Shown here one piece after another: positions 46,960-56,661 of a DNA stretch of 64,000 nt. Position 1 is the stretch's first letter, and each line of letters opens with the position of its first letter. Origin of the DNA: Candidatus Brachybacter algidus (GTDB lineage Bacteria > Bacteroidota > Bacteroidia > Chitinophagales > Saprospiraceae); assembly GCA_016711705.1 (NCBI GenBank), contig JADJSK010000007.1, forward strand, positions 124,001-188,000. The letters run 5' to 3'. A program made the translations under genes and the position numbers. The notes beneath the pieces are model-generated. The model searched no databases. It had not been told where the DNA came from and saw only the letters and a list, made by a program, of their open reading frames with translations.

Positions 46960-48039
46960 TTAATCAGTGATGAACAATGCTATGGCATTTGCAATAATCG
47001 CCGAAGCATTGCCGCTACCAAGTGATAGATTAGGGGTACTGAAATCCGTAAGATTATTAATATTTTCAATAACTAAAGTATAATTGGGGCCACAAACAAG
47101 TCCCCTTTCTTCATTGATCACCTCCACCCATTCTGTTTGCTTATCCAGTACTATTACATATTTACCATGAAAGTATGCCTCCTTTATCACACCTCCTGAA
47201 TCTGTTAAAACCTTATCACAGTTTGCAATTAAAGACTGCGTTTCCCAAAATCCAATTGGTTCAATTATATGAATATTTGTATGTTCTAAATAGTTACTTA
47301 AATCAAATTCAACAATTGCCTTTTTTGTTCGCGGATGCAATGGAAACAGCACAGGTAAGGGCGCAGCTGCAAATATTTTCAGAATAGATTCGAGTGCACT
47401 TCTATTGTTGGTATTGTTCTGTCGATGACAGGTGGCGAAGATATATTTTCCTTTTTCTAAATTCAGAGTTTCTAAAACATCAGTGTTTTCAAACTTATTT
47501 TTATTAGCAAAAAGCAAATCTAATACCGGATCACCACTCAATATTATTTTACTTGAAACATTTGATTTATTTAAAAAATCAACCGCAGTTTGTGTTGGAC
47601 AAAAGTATAGATCACTCAGTGCATCGGTGACTACTTTATTTATTTCCTCCGGAATATTTTTGTCAAATTCCCTCAACCCTGACTCTATATGAGCCAGTTT
47701 GATTCCCATCAAGTTGGAACAAAGAGCTGCAGCACCAGTGGAATTAGTATCACCAAAAACGACAAGCATATCAGGCTTATCATTTCGCAATACTTCGCTT
47801 AATTTTTGTAGGATTGAAATGTATTGTTCGACGGATGTTCCCGATCCGCAATTCAATTGGTAATCAGGTGTCGGAATTTTTAATTCCTGGAAAAATAATT
47901 CAGAAAGATTATAATCGTAATGTTGACCTGTATGAATTAATTTTACTGTGATATTGACAAATGCCTTCATCGCTTCCAGAACTGGAGCAGCTTTGATAAA
48001 CTGAGGTCTGGCACCAACAACAAAATAAACTGATTTCAT
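46960..48039 (-). CDS. wecB: UDP-N-acetylglucosamine 2-epimerase (non-hydrolysing)
   Basis: A 359-residue enzyme that interconverts UDP-GlcNAc and UDP-ManNAc for surface polysaccharide synthesis. The catalytic set is complete: VFGDTNST (Asp97), AHIESGLR (Glu119) and PEEINK (Glu131), with the UDP-binding HPRTKKAI and DSGGVIKEA near the end. It is the last gene in transcription order of the polysaccharide locus, ending at the convergent terminator. The glycosyltransferase gene lies 2 bases upstream. Confidence 0.9.
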   Translation of the reverse strand: MKSVYFVVGARPQFIKAAPVLEAMKAFVNITVKLIHTGQHYDYNLSELFFQELKIPTPDYQLNCGSGTSVEQYISILQKLSEVLRNDKPDMLVVFGDTNSTGAAALCSNLMGIKLAHIESGLREFDKNIPEEINKVVTDALSDLYFCPTQTAVDFLNKSNVSSKIILSGDPVLDLLFANKNKFENTDVLETLNLEKGKYIFATCHRQNNTNNRSALESILKIFAAAPLPVLFPLHPRTKKAIVEFDLSNYLEHTNIHIIEPIGFWETQSLIANCDKVLTDSGGVIKEAYFHGKYVIVLDKQTEWVEVINEERGLVCGPNYTLVIENINNLTDFSTPNLSLGSGNASAIIANAIALFITD

Positions 48040-48041
48040 CC

Positions 48042-49295
48042 TTACAAATAATGATTTAAAGACTTAAGTATTTGATCAGCGGGGTATTTAATTTTTATAA
48101 CGTTTTGTAAACTTGACTTTTCGTTTTTATTACTAGAAGTCCAATTTTGAAATTTTTCTAAAATGAAATTTTCAATAGTCAATATACTCTCATCTTGATC
48201 TGAAACACTAATTCCTGCCTTTAATTCTTGTAATTCATTTTCCAAAAATTTATCATTCTGATTTTTGACTATCGCTAAAATAGGACTTCCGGCCTTTAAG
48301 TATTCAATATACTTTCCTGTCAAAATACCTTGTAACTTTTCTGAAGCCATTGTAAGTAACAAATTAATACAAGCTTCCTGCTGCAATATTCTTGATTCTT
48401 CTGAACTTATTAAATCTTTATTTATTGTTATTTCATTTAACTGCCATTGAGAAGTTAATTGATTCCAACTTTGCCCATCTTTACCAGCGTATACAATTTT
48501 AATTAAATTAGAATCTACTAAGCCCTTTTTTATCAAATTATTCAAAGCTATAAAAAGAGGATTAGGATTTCGTTCTTCTAGAAATAATGATCCTGTATAT
48601 ACTATATTAAAAGAAGATACAATAACCGGTTTTGGAAATAAATAGTCATCTTCAATGCCATTCATAACTACCTCTATATTATCATTATATAAATTCAATT
48701 CATTCGCTAGTCCGCTCGAAACAGTTAACGCAACTTTCGCCTTTTTAAAAAAATAACTATAGATATTTTTATGTAAATTGGGTAAATACTGCTGCTGGTA
48801 GTGAGGCTCTACTGGCAAATCACGAAAATCCGCTATCCAACACAAATGAGGAAAACGCCGTTTAAGCATATATGCTACAAAATGATCAGATACTGGTCGA
48901 TAAGAAGAATATACATGAGTAATTTTGTGTTGTTTAACAAATTTACTGGCAAAGTAAAAACTTTCAATGAGGTAGATACCACCGCCTTCTCCAAAAATCA
49001 AATTAATAGGGAAGGTATTAATTAATTTAATTAATACACGACTAAGCACATTTTTTTTTAACCTTTCTGACAAATACCCCGAATTTGAGTATTTCCTTAC
49101 TATCGAACGGTAATCAAAAGGTTTTATTTCTTTTATATAACCAGACTGCTTCCTATTAGATTTGTAGCAGGTAATTATAAATTTTTGATCAAAAGCCTCA
49201 CCTAAACTTTCAGATAATTGAAAATTTCTCTTCGGAGCTGTACCTAATTCTGGAGGGTAATTATAAAGGAGGAATAATACTTTCCTATTAAACAT
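48042..49295 (-). CDS. GT4-like glycosyltransferase
   Basis: A 417-residue GT-B-fold protein. The start VLFLLYNYPPELGTAPKR and the C-terminal GKYIEYLKAGSPILAIVKNQND segment with FNIVYTGSLFLEERNPNP are typical of GT4-like enzymes that build capsule or O-antigen repeats. No donor or acceptor specificity can be read. It overlaps the next upstream gene by 8 bases, so the two are coupled. Confidence 0.82.
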   Translation of the reverse strand: MFNRKVLFLLYNYPPELGTAPKRNFQLSESLGEAFDQKFIITCYKSNRKQSGYIKEIKPFDYRSIVRKYSNSGYLSERLKKNVLSRVLIKLINTFPINLIFGEGGGIYLIESFYFASKFVKQHKITHVYSSYRPVSDHFVAYMLKRRFPHLCWIADFRDLPVEPHYQQQYLPNLHKNIYSYFFKKAKVALTVSSGLANELNLYNDNIEVVMNGIEDDYLFPKPVIVSSFNIVYTGSLFLEERNPNPLFIALNNLIKKGLVDSNLIKIVYAGKDGQSWNQLTSQWQLNEITINKDLISSEESRILQQEACINLLLTMASEKLQGILTGKYIEYLKAGSPILAIVKNQNDKFLENELQELKAGISVSDQDESILTIENFILEKFQNWTSSNKNEKSSLQNVIKIKYPADQILKSLNHYL

Positions 49296-50430
49296 TAAAA
49301 TTCAATTGATTTAATATTCTCAGGTATTGTGAGGTAACAATATAATCATCAAACTCATCTTTCGCTTTTTGGCGGCCATTTTGACCCATTTCCTGCTTCT
49401 GATCTTCAGGTAGTAATTGAAATTTCTCCATTGCATCTGCTAAAGCTTCTACATTTTTGACAGGTACTAAATACCCATTAATACCATCATCTACTATAGC
49501 TCTGCATCCTGATGTGTCGCAAGATATAATTGGTTTTTCCATGGCAAGAGCCTCTGTTAGGGTCCTGGCCATTGCCTCTCTATAGGACGGAAGCACTATA
49601 CAATCTGATTTAGCTATTATAGGTCTCACATCTTTGACATGACCAAAATATTTTATGGTACCATCCTCAATCCATTCATGCAAAGTTTCAATTTTTATTG
49701 AGGAGGGATTACCGGTATCTATTTCCCCTGCAACCCAAAATTCCACATTTTTATTTCGTTCCCTAACCTTTTTCGCAGCTTCAATAAATTCAACAATTCC
49801 TTTATCATACATTAGCCGTGCTATGAAGGAGAATATAATTTTCTCGTCTTTATTCTTTAAATTAGGTAATGGTTTGTAGTAATCTAAATTGACACCACAA
49901 CCTTTAACCGAAATTGACTTTTGGTCAGTGCAAATATTCATTTCAATAAATAAATTACGATCATCTTCATTTTCAAAAATGATCAAATCTGACTTTTTGA
50001 AGGAAAATTGATACATTCGTTTCGCTAAAGAATTGTATAAAGTCTCATGAAGAAATACATAGCCCAACCCTGTCACAACACATATAGATTTAATTCCTAA
50101 TTTTTTAGCTACATAATTTCCATAAATATTTGGCTTAATTGTAAAGTGAATAACGAGATCGGGGTTGACTTTTTTGTAGATTTTTTTAAATTCATCTATT
50201 AAAAGAAATTCTCTTACCGGATTTGTTCCTTTGCGCCTCAAATTAACCAGAGAAATATGTTGTACATCAAATTTCTCCAAAAGAGGTTCGAGATATTCAT
50301 CCTTCGGAGAAATGAGCACCACGTCATAACCTCGGTCAATTATCGCTTTGACGATATTCATTCTGAAATTAAAAAAATTCCAGGTGGAATTGGCGACCAA
50401 CGCTATTGTAGTATTTTTTCCTTTTGTCAC
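49288..50430 (-). CDS. GT4 glycosyltransferase (PglA-like)
   Basis: A 380-residue GT-B-fold glycosyltransferase. It begins IALVANSTWNFFNFRMN, has VNPDLVIHFTIKPNIYG and VTGLGYVF, and carries the GT4 donor-binding region IFSFIARLMYDKGIVEFIEAA with the E-x7-E pattern in PSYREAMARTLTEALAMEKPII. This set resembles enzymes that add the second sugar on undecaprenyl-diphosphate-linked GlcNAc or bacillosamine (PglA type). Specificity is inference. Confidence 0.85.
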   Translation of the reverse strand: MTKGKNTTIALVANSTWNFFNFRMNIVKAIIDRGYDVVLISPKDEYLEPLLEKFDVQHISLVNLRRKGTNPVREFLLIDEFKKIYKKVNPDLVIHFTIKPNIYGNYVAKKLGIKSICVVTGLGYVFLHETLYNSLAKRMYQFSFKKSDLIIFENEDDRNLFIEMNICTDQKSISVKGCGVNLDYYKPLPNLKNKDEKIIFSFIARLMYDKGIVEFIEAAKKVRERNKNVEFWVAGEIDTGNPSSIKIETLHEWIEDGTIKYFGHVKDVRPIIAKSDCIVLPSYREAMARTLTEALAMEKPIISCDTSGCRAIVDDGINGYLVPVKNVEALADAMEKFQLLPEDQKQEMGQNGRQKAKDEFDDYIVTSQYLRILNQLNFNV

Positions 50431-50525
50431 CTACTACAGAATTAAATTTTTGTAATACAATTTAAATTTTTGTTTCATTTACCAAAAAAATTAATTAAAT
50501 ATTTAGATGCTTAAGATAAAATATT

Positions 50526-50550
50526 TCTAATTTCTAATTTCTAATTTCTA
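50526..50550 (-). repeat. TTCTAAT heptamer repeat
   Basis: Four direct TTCTAAT-type words just downstream of the manC stop codon, identical in kind to the arrays at 39729-39755 and 35102-35157. Confidence 0.6.
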
Positions 50551-50553
50551 ATC

Positions 50554-51633
50554 TTATAAATATCTGCCAAATTTATCTTTCACCTTTACTCCTAGTTGCT
50601 TGATCTCTTGCTCCTTACTCATTGGATAGATCATCAACACATCCTCTTCCTCTACAATGATGAGGTTCTCAACGTCCCTTAAAATTATCAATTTATCTGT
50701 ACTATTTTTCACCAATGTGTTACTAACGTTTTCAAGAATTACATGTTTAGACATGATCGCATTACCATTTTCGTCCTTGTCCACTTCTTGAAACCGGGAC
50801 GCCCAAGTACCAAGATCTGACCAGCCAATGTCTGAGGGAATTGTATATACTTCTTTAGATTTCTCAATGATAGCGTAATCAATGGAAAGGTTGGGTGTTT
50901 GTGGGTACAATTTTGTAATTAATTTTTTTATTTCAGGTTGAGTTTGTGCTTTCATGAGAGGTTCCAACATATTGTATAATTCCGGAGCCAATTCTTTATA
51001 CGCCTTGAAAAGCGTTTTTACGCTCATAAAAAACATACCTGCATTCCAAAGATAATCTCCGGATTCGATAAATGAAATTGCTTTTTCAAGTTCGGGCTTC
51101 TCTCTGAAGGCTATTACTTTATGGATATTATTCTGAAGTGGAGATTTATTGTAATTTATATATCCAAAACCGGTATCAGGGCGCGTAGGTTGGATGCCAA
51201 GTGTAACTATAGCTTCGTTGTCTCTGGCATAATTGAATGCCTCTTCACAAAGATCTCTATAATAGTCGTCTTTTAATATCAGGTGATCTGAAGGCACGAA
51301 ACCGATCACAGCCTTAGGATCATTTTTTGCTATTAATATTGCAGTCAATAAAACGCTCGGTGCAGTATTATTCCTGGAAGGTTCTCCTATGACGTTGTAC
51401 GATGGTAATTGGGGTAGATGTTTCCCAACCAATTCCAAATATGCCTCATTAGTAACACAAAAGATATTTTCATTGTCCACAAGTGGTAAAAAGCGATCGT
51501 AAGTCATCTGTAATAGCGAACGTCCCATACCAAGCATATCGATAAACTGCTTTGGTTGCGCTTCTCTGCTGGCCGGCCAGAACCTGCTGCCTACACCACC
51601 TGCCATGATGGCTATGTAATTATGTTGTTTCAT
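50554..51633 (-). CDS. manC: Mannose-1-phosphate guanylyltransferase
   Basis: A 359-residue GDP-mannose pyrophosphorylase: GTP plus mannose-1-phosphate give GDP-mannose. The nucleotide-binding start MAGGVGSRFWPASRE is followed by PKQF, EPSRNNTAPSV, VPSDHLI, GFGYI and EKPELEKA, all characteristic. The short form lacks the isomerase domain found in longer ManC proteins. It supplies substrate to the Gmd/Fcl pair encoded upstream in the same locus. Confidence 0.9.
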   Translation of the reverse strand: MKQHNYIAIMAGGVGSRFWPASREAQPKQFIDMLGMGRSLLQMTYDRFLPLVDNENIFCVTNEAYLELVGKHLPQLPSYNVIGEPSRNNTAPSVLLTAILIAKNDPKAVIGFVPSDHLILKDDYYRDLCEEAFNYARDNEAIVTLGIQPTRPDTGFGYINYNKSPLQNNIHKVIAFREKPELEKAISFIESGDYLWNAGMFFMSVKTLFKAYKELAPELYNMLEPLMKAQTQPEIKKLITKLYPQTPNLSIDYAIIEKSKEVYTIPSDIGWSDLGTWASRFQEVDKDENGNAIMSKHVILENVSNTLVKNSTDKLIILRDVENLIIVEEEDVLMIYPMSKEQEIKQLGVKVKDKFGRYL

Positions 51634-51668
51634 ATTTTATAAGTGAGGTAATTAATCAATGGTAAAAT

Positions 51669-52282
51669 TTATGCAAAGAATTTATTGGTTTCTGATGATA
51701 TTAATTTTTTAATTTCTAACCAACTTGCGGGTATAATCATTTCCGGCATTGGTTGGACGTCAGCATCATCAAAATATGTCATACTTTTATATAGTAGAAA
51801 TTCTGAACCATTAGGATATTTATCAAAATAGAAATTGATTAATTCTTTAAAGGTAAAATCTTTTAGCAGAAAATAAAGATCAACAAAATCCTTCTTACTT
51901 CCTCTTCCTGTAATAGCATTCAGCTTCATCGCACCAATATCCTCTTTTGAAACTAATCTAATTGCATCAACTACTTTAATTTCTCTAATAATATTATATT
52001 TATAATTAACAATATCTAGTTTAATATTATTTATCTCAAATATCTTAATGTTTTTGAAACCTTTAATGAAGTTAATTTTCCTATATCGTTTAATTCTGGA
52101 TTTAAATTGTCAGCCTCTAATTCACTTTTACCAAATAGATCAATATCTATAGATTGCCTATGACCAATGAGAAGCGCCAATGCTGTCCCCCCAACTAAAT
52201 TGTAATTTTTTAGGGATTCTAATTCCATTAATTCTTTTAATAATGCCAGAAGGCTTGGTTGGACTGTCTCAAAATATAACAT
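51669..52282 (-). pseudogene. AbiEii/DUF1814-type nucleotidyltransferase toxin, frameshifted
   Basis: The N-terminal part (52282 to 52031) holds the nucleotidyltransferase motif NYNLVGGTALALLIGHRQSIDIDLF. It runs into a stop, but in the next frame sequence continues as FKNIKIFEINNIKLDIVNY and on to MKLNAITGRGSKKDFVDLYFLLKDF, ending at 51669. One extra T in the GTTTC at 52056-52061 restores about 203 residues. The neighbouring upstream gene is the probable antitoxin. It could be a sequence error or a dead toxin. Confidence 0.8.
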
Positions 52283-52336
52283 CTGAATTGCTCTTTTTCT
52301 AAATTAAATAACGAACATAAGAATGATAAAGAAAGG

Positions 52337-52558
52337 TCAAATACTTCTTAGTCCAATAGCCAAATTCTTTATCCTTTCCAGGCCATACACCTCCCTGATC
52401 ATCTTCCAGTCCTTCATCATCCCATACTCAAGCACTCTTTCCACAATAAATGCTGAATGATCATCCCAATCCACATCCTCTACCCTCGTATCCCAAAAGA
52501 GCTGAGGAGACAAATCTGTCAATTTATATTTTTCCGTATCTACTTTATTATATTCCAT
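52337..52558 (-). CDS. DUF6922-like putative antitoxin
   Basis: A 73-residue protein: LFWDTRVEDVDWDDHSAFIVERVLEYGMMKDWKMIREVYG is a small helical domain common in Bacteroidota next to AbiEii-like nucleotidyltransferase genes. It stands 54 bases upstream of the AbiEii gene in the same direction and so is the likely neutralising partner. It contains no known DNA-binding motif. Confidence 0.7.
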   Translation of the reverse strand: MEYNKVDTEKYKLTDLSPQLFWDTRVEDVDWDDHSAFIVERVLEYGMMKDWKMIREVYGLERIKNLAIGLRSI

Positions 52559-53003
<445 letters not shown>

Positions 53004-53939
53004 TCACTCCCGATATTCCTTCTCCCTGATCGTCTCTATCACCAGACCCAAACCTGTCTTCAGATCAATACCTGCTTCCCATCCGAGTGACTTCATATAA
53101 CTCACATCCATCAATTTACGTGGTGTACCATCCGGCTTCTCTGTATTGTACACAAAGCTGCCTTCATATCCGATGATGTCAGCGATCACTTCGGCGAGTT
53201 GTGTGATGCTTAGATCATGTCCTACACCTATGTTCACAAAAGGTTTTTCCTCATAGTTGTGCATCAGAAAAAAGCAGGCATCTGCCAAATCATCCACGTG
53301 CAGGAATTCTCTTAGTGGTGCGCCGGTGCCCCAGATCTCCACTGTCGGATGATTATTTTCTTTTGCATCTATTATCTTTCTGATCAACGCAGGTATCACA
53401 TGGCTATTCTGAAGATTATAATTATCATTCGGACCGTATAAATTGGTTGGCATGGCAGAGATGAAATTACATCCGTATTGATCCCTGTAAGCTTCACAAA
53501 GTTTTATCCCTGCTATCTTAGCAATAGCGTATGGCTCATTTGTTTCTTCCAGAAGCCCCGTCAATAGGTATTCCTCTTTTAGCGGTTGTGGCGCCAGTTT
53601 CGGATAAATACATGACGAACCCAGAAATAATAATTTGCGGACGTCATTTTTGTAAGCAGCATGTATGACATTGGCTTCCATCATGAGATTGTCATAAAGG
53701 AAGTCTGCCCGATAGGTATTATTAGCTACTATTCCACCCACTTTTGCTGCAGCAAGAAATACAAATTCCGGTTTTTCCCTTTCGAAAAATGCATTGACTG
53801 CGGCTTGATCTCTAAGATCAAGATCTTTACTTGAGCTTCCGATTACATTCGTAAACCCGGTACTTTCAAGTTTTCTTCTGATCGCTGAACCTACCATTCC
53901 GGTGTGGCCTGCGATGTATATTTTGGAGGTTTTTATCAT
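53004..53939 (-). CDS. fcl: GDP-L-fucose synthase
   Basis: A 311-residue epimerase/reductase that converts GDP-4-keto-6-deoxymannose to GDP-L-fucose. It has the NADP-binding IAGHTGMVGSAIRR (residues 9-22), LAAAKVGGI, LLFLGSSCIYPKLA and the catalytic Tyr-x3-Lys in EPYAIAKIAG, with substrate-binding HVIPALIRK. Together with Gmd and ManC it completes the route to GDP-L-fucose. The C-terminus (IREKEYRE) is followed at once by the anomalous GC-rich block. Confidence 0.92.
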   Translation of the reverse strand: MIKTSKIYIAGHTGMVGSAIRRKLESTGFTNVIGSSSKDLDLRDQAAVNAFFEREKPEFVFLAAAKVGGIVANNTYRADFLYDNLMMEANVIHAAYKNDVRKLLFLGSSCIYPKLAPQPLKEEYLLTGLLEETNEPYAIAKIAGIKLCEAYRDQYGCNFISAMPTNLYGPNDNYNLQNSHVIPALIRKIIDAKENNHPTVEIWGTGAPLREFLHVDDLADACFFLMHNYEEKPFVNIGVGHDLSITQLAEVIADIIGYEGSFVYNTEKPDGTPRKLMDVSYMKSLGWEAGIDLKTGLGLVIETIREKEYRE

Positions 53940-53940
53940 G

Positions 53941-54206
53941 TTGGTCTTTGGTCTTTAGACTTTAGTCTTTGGCTTGTTGTGGAAAAAATAATCGTTTTCG
54001 TTTATATGTAATCTTTTGTAGTCTTTGGTTTCAGTCTTTGATTTCAGTCTTTGGTCTTTAGACTTTAGTCTTTGGCTTGTTGTGGAAAAAGTTAGGTTTT
54101 ACTAAAGACCAAAGCGCAGCGACCCAAAGCCTAAAGCGCAGCGACCTTTTCAAAGCGAAGCGACCAAAAGCCTAAAGCGAAGCGACCTTTTCAAAGCGCA
54201 GCGACC
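53941..54206. repeat. Direct and tandem repeats upstream of fcl
   Basis: A 42-bp direct repeat occurs at 53946-53987 and 54049-54090 (starting CTTTGGTCTTTAGACTTTAG). It is followed at 54107-54206 by tandem AAAGCGCAGCGACC / AAAGCGAAGCGACC units that end inside the stop codon of the four-helix-bundle gene. Confidence 0.8.
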
Positions 54207-54556
54207 TATTTAATACTGGTCCTTAAAGCATTTATTCTTCTTTGCAAAACATTTAATCTTTCGACGAGTGATTTAAATGTTTCTGAATCCAAATAGTTCA
54301 GGTTTTTTGAAATTTCCAATTGTGTCTCCATTTCAAATGATGAACCAATGGCAATTTCAAGAAATCTTGAATATTCTTTTTCGGAAGACCTACTGCATCC
54401 TTCGGCAATATTAGAAGGTATAGAAACAGAGCATCTATTAATCTGCGAAACCAATCCATACTGTTCCTGTTTTGGAAATTTCTTTGTTAAAGTATACACT
54501 AATGAAGCTAAATCTATTGCCTCCTTCCAAACTTCTAGGTTTCTAAAATTTCTCAT
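54206..54556 (-). CDS. Four-helix-bundle protein (S23/IVP-like)
   Basis: A 116-residue protein with the family pattern FRNLEVWKEAIDLASLVYTLTKKFP, QYGLVSQINRCSVSIPSNIAEG and SRFLEIAIGSSFEMETQL. The family was first seen in 23S rRNA intervening sequences and is related in fold to the Avd accessory protein of diversity-generating retroelements; its function is unknown. No rRNA gene or reverse transcriptase lies near. The gene is flanked on both sides by AAAGCGCAGCGACC-type repeats and splits the gmd-fcl pair. Confidence 0.88.
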   Translation of the reverse strand: MRNFRNLEVWKEAIDLASLVYTLTKKFPKQEQYGLVSQINRCSVSIPSNIAEGCSRSSEKEYSRFLEIAIGSSFEMETQLEISKNLNYLDSETFKSLVERLNVLQRRINALRTSIK

Positions 54557-54604
54557 AATCCAAAACTTTCTCTAAAAAACAAAAATAAGGTATTTACCCT
54601 GCCA

Positions 54605-54651
54605 AGCCAAAGACCAAAGCGCAGCGACCCAAAGACCAAAGCGCAGCGACC
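54605..54651. repeat. CCAAAGACCAAAGCGCAGCGACC repeats
   Basis: Two copies of a 22-24-bp unit (with GACCAAAGCGCAGCGACC) end directly at the stop codon of gmd. They belong to the same family as those on the other side of the four-helix-bundle gene (54107-54206) and, as CAAGCCAAAGAC, are inverted relative to GTCTTTGGCTTG at 53966-53977. Confidence 0.75.
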
Positions 54652-55767
54652 TTACTCCACCTGCCTCACCACCTCAAATCCATTCTCCCCAAGCAACTTC
54701 TCTTTCTTGAACAATTCCACATCCGCTGCTACCATTTCATTTATCAGCATGTCCAGATCATACTTCGGAGTCCAACCTAAATGGCTCATCGCTTTTGTAG
54801 GATCACCGATCAATAGATCGACTTCCGTAGGACGATAATATCTTGCATCTACTGCGACCACTTCTTTTCCAATAGGTAATTGATACTCAGGATTCGAACA
54901 ACCAGTGACATATCCGACTTCATTTTCATCAGCACCTTTAAACTCTACTGAAACTCCCACTTCAGCGAATGATTTGCGAACAAATTCACGTACTCGGGTC
55001 GTTACACCGGTTGCAATTACGAAATCTTCAGGTTTTTCTTGTTGCAGAATCAGATACATTGCCTCCACGTAATCTTTGGCATGTCCCCAGTCACGTTGCG
55101 CATCCAGGTTGCCTAGATATAATTTATCTTGCATGCCGAGGGCGATCTTTGCCACCGCACGGGTGATCTTTCTGGTAACAAATGTTTCTCCACGCAAAGG
55201 AGATTCATGATTGAACAGGATACCATTTGTTGCAAACATGCCGTATGCTTCGCGATAATTAACTGTGATCCAGTAAGCATACAATTTTGCAACTGCATAC
55301 GGTGAACGAGGATAAAATGGCGTTGTCTCACTTTGTGGAACTGCCTGCACCAGACCATACAATTCCGAAGTCGAAGCCTGATAGATCTTTGTTTTTTTCG
55401 TCAGACCAAGCAAACGAACAGCTTCCAATATCCTAAGAGTCCCTATTCCATCTGCATTGGCAGTATATTCCGGCATCTCGAAACTCACATGTACGTGACT
55501 CATGGCCGCAAGATTATATATTTCATCCGGTTGAGTTTCCTGAATGATGCGCGTCAGATTACTCGAGTCGGTCAAGTCACCATAATGTAAGGTTAGTTTG
55601 ACATTTTTCTCATGCGGATCCTGATATAGATGATCTATCCTGTCGGTATTGATGAGCGATGATCTTCGCTTGATGCCATGGACGATGTATCCTTTAGCAA
55701 GCAATAATTCAGCAAGATAGGCTCCATCTTGACCGGTGATTCCTGTGATTAGGGCTGTTTTAGACAT
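54652..55767 (-). CDS. gmd: GDP-mannose 4,6-dehydratase
   Basis: The enzyme makes GDP-4-keto-6-deoxy-D-mannose, the first committed step to GDP-L-fucose. I place the start at 55767 (MSKTALITG), because a 14-residue upstream extension in the same frame has no family resemblance. Marks: ALITGITGQDGAYLAELL, RRSSLINTDRIDHLY, LAAMSHVHVSFE, the catalytic Tyr-x3-Lys in YPRSPYAVAKLYAYW, and NHESPLRGETFVTRKI. Length about 371 residues, normal. The repeat-flanked four-helix-bundle gene separates it from fcl. Confidence 0.92.
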   Translation of the reverse strand: MSKTALITGITGQDGAYLAELLLAKGYIVHGIKRRSSLINTDRIDHLYQDPHEKNVKLTLHYGDLTDSSNLTRIIQETQPDEIYNLAAMSHVHVSFEMPEYTANADGIGTLRILEAVRLLGLTKKTKIYQASTSELYGLVQAVPQSETTPFYPRSPYAVAKLYAYWITVNYREAYGMFATNGILFNHESPLRGETFVTRKITRAVAKIALGMQDKLYLGNLDAQRDWGHAKDYVEAMYLILQQEKPEDFVIATGVTTRVREFVRKSFAEVGVSVEFKGADENEVGYVTGCSNPEYQLPIGKEVVAVDARYYRPTEVDLLIGDPTKAMSHLGWTPKYDLDMLINEMVAADVELFKKEKLLGENGFEVVRQVE

Positions 55768-55821
55768 ATATCTGATATGATTATTTATAGTTTGGCCGTG
55801 AGCCGGCAATTATTTCAATCT

Positions 55822-56661
55822 TCATTGGGTGAATTTTAAATGAGAAACCAGGTCTTTGAAGTATTGCTTTGACCAGATGTTAAGCTTGTCGGGCGAGGAG
55901 ATAAACCTTACAATATCGGATTTGGCATCATCTAAATTAACTGCGTCAATTTTCTTAATAATCATTTCCTTTACAAGCTCAGGTGTTAATTGTATTTCAT
56001 CAATATTTCCATTTTGAAATGCTCTTTCGTAAAAATGAGAAATGCTTACAGGAATCTGATTTCTCATATACCATTCAAAATCGTACCAATCGCGACCTTT
56101 AACTCTCGATTTCCAATTTCTAAAAAGTAAGGCATGTAGTTTACCTGCAAACAAAAATTCCTTTTTCAGTACATTTATATAAAATGAATAAGGTCTAAAA
56201 AGCAATTTAGATTCTGTCTCAAATTTCAAAGGGGGAATTGTATCGACTTCGATTTTAATTTTCAGCGCCTTTAGTAATCCTGTTCTATTTACAATGGAAA
56301 GATTTGCTAAGATAGTATCCGATTTTAAAAAAGCAGATTCTATTTGTCCATCTGACTTTTTAGAATAGTAATCCAATTCCACTTTCAAATCTAGCAATTG
56401 AAACTCTTCATTGATAAAAGCAATGTAATTTTCTAATGTGAAGTTGGCATCGATACTATTGAGTGTAAAATCCAAGTCTTCTGAAAAGCGATCCAGTCCG
56501 TAAAATATCCGCAAAGCTGTTCCACCATAAAAGCTTGCTTTTTCAAAAAACTTTCCTCGAGATAGTCCTGCCAGGGTTATTTCCTGGAAAATTTCTCTTC
56601 TGGCATTCATTTCATCCCTTGCAGAGTTAAATTCATACTGGGTCAACCATTCATTCAACAC
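55822..56661 (-). CDS. AbiEii/AbiGii-family nucleotidyltransferase toxin
   Basis: A 279-residue DUF1814 protein with the nucleotidyltransferase core FYGGTALRIFYGLDRFSEDLDF (Gly46-Gly47; Asp62 and Asp64 for metal) and FAGKLHALLFRNWKSRVKGRDWYDFEWYM near 165-200. Related AbiEii toxins are abortive-infection effectors that transfer nucleotides; MenT-type relatives modify tRNA. It overlaps the upstream antitoxin gene by 11 bases. Intact, unlike the module at 51669-52558. Confidence 0.88.
   Translation of the reverse strand: MLNEWLTQYEFNSARDEMNARREIFQEITLAGLSRGKFFEKASFYGGTALRIFYGLDRFSEDLDFTLNSIDANFTLENYIAFINEEFQLLDLKVELDYYSKKSDGQIESAFLKSDTILANLSIVNRTGLLKALKIKIEVDTIPPLKFETESKLLFRPYSFYINVLKKEFLFAGKLHALLFRNWKSRVKGRDWYDFEWYMRNQIPVSISHFYERAFQNGNIDEIQLTPELVKEMIIKKIDAVNLDDAKSDIVRFISSPDKLNIWSKQYFKDLVSHLKFTQ

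Noticed and set aside
54107..54206. Possible CRISPR array
   Set aside because: Units follow each other with no unique spacers of 26-40 bases and vary by single bases; no cas gene in the window.
54206..54556. Avd-type accessory protein of a diversity-generating retroelement
   Set aside because: The fold family is related, but there is no reverse transcriptase, template repeat or variable repeat nearby.
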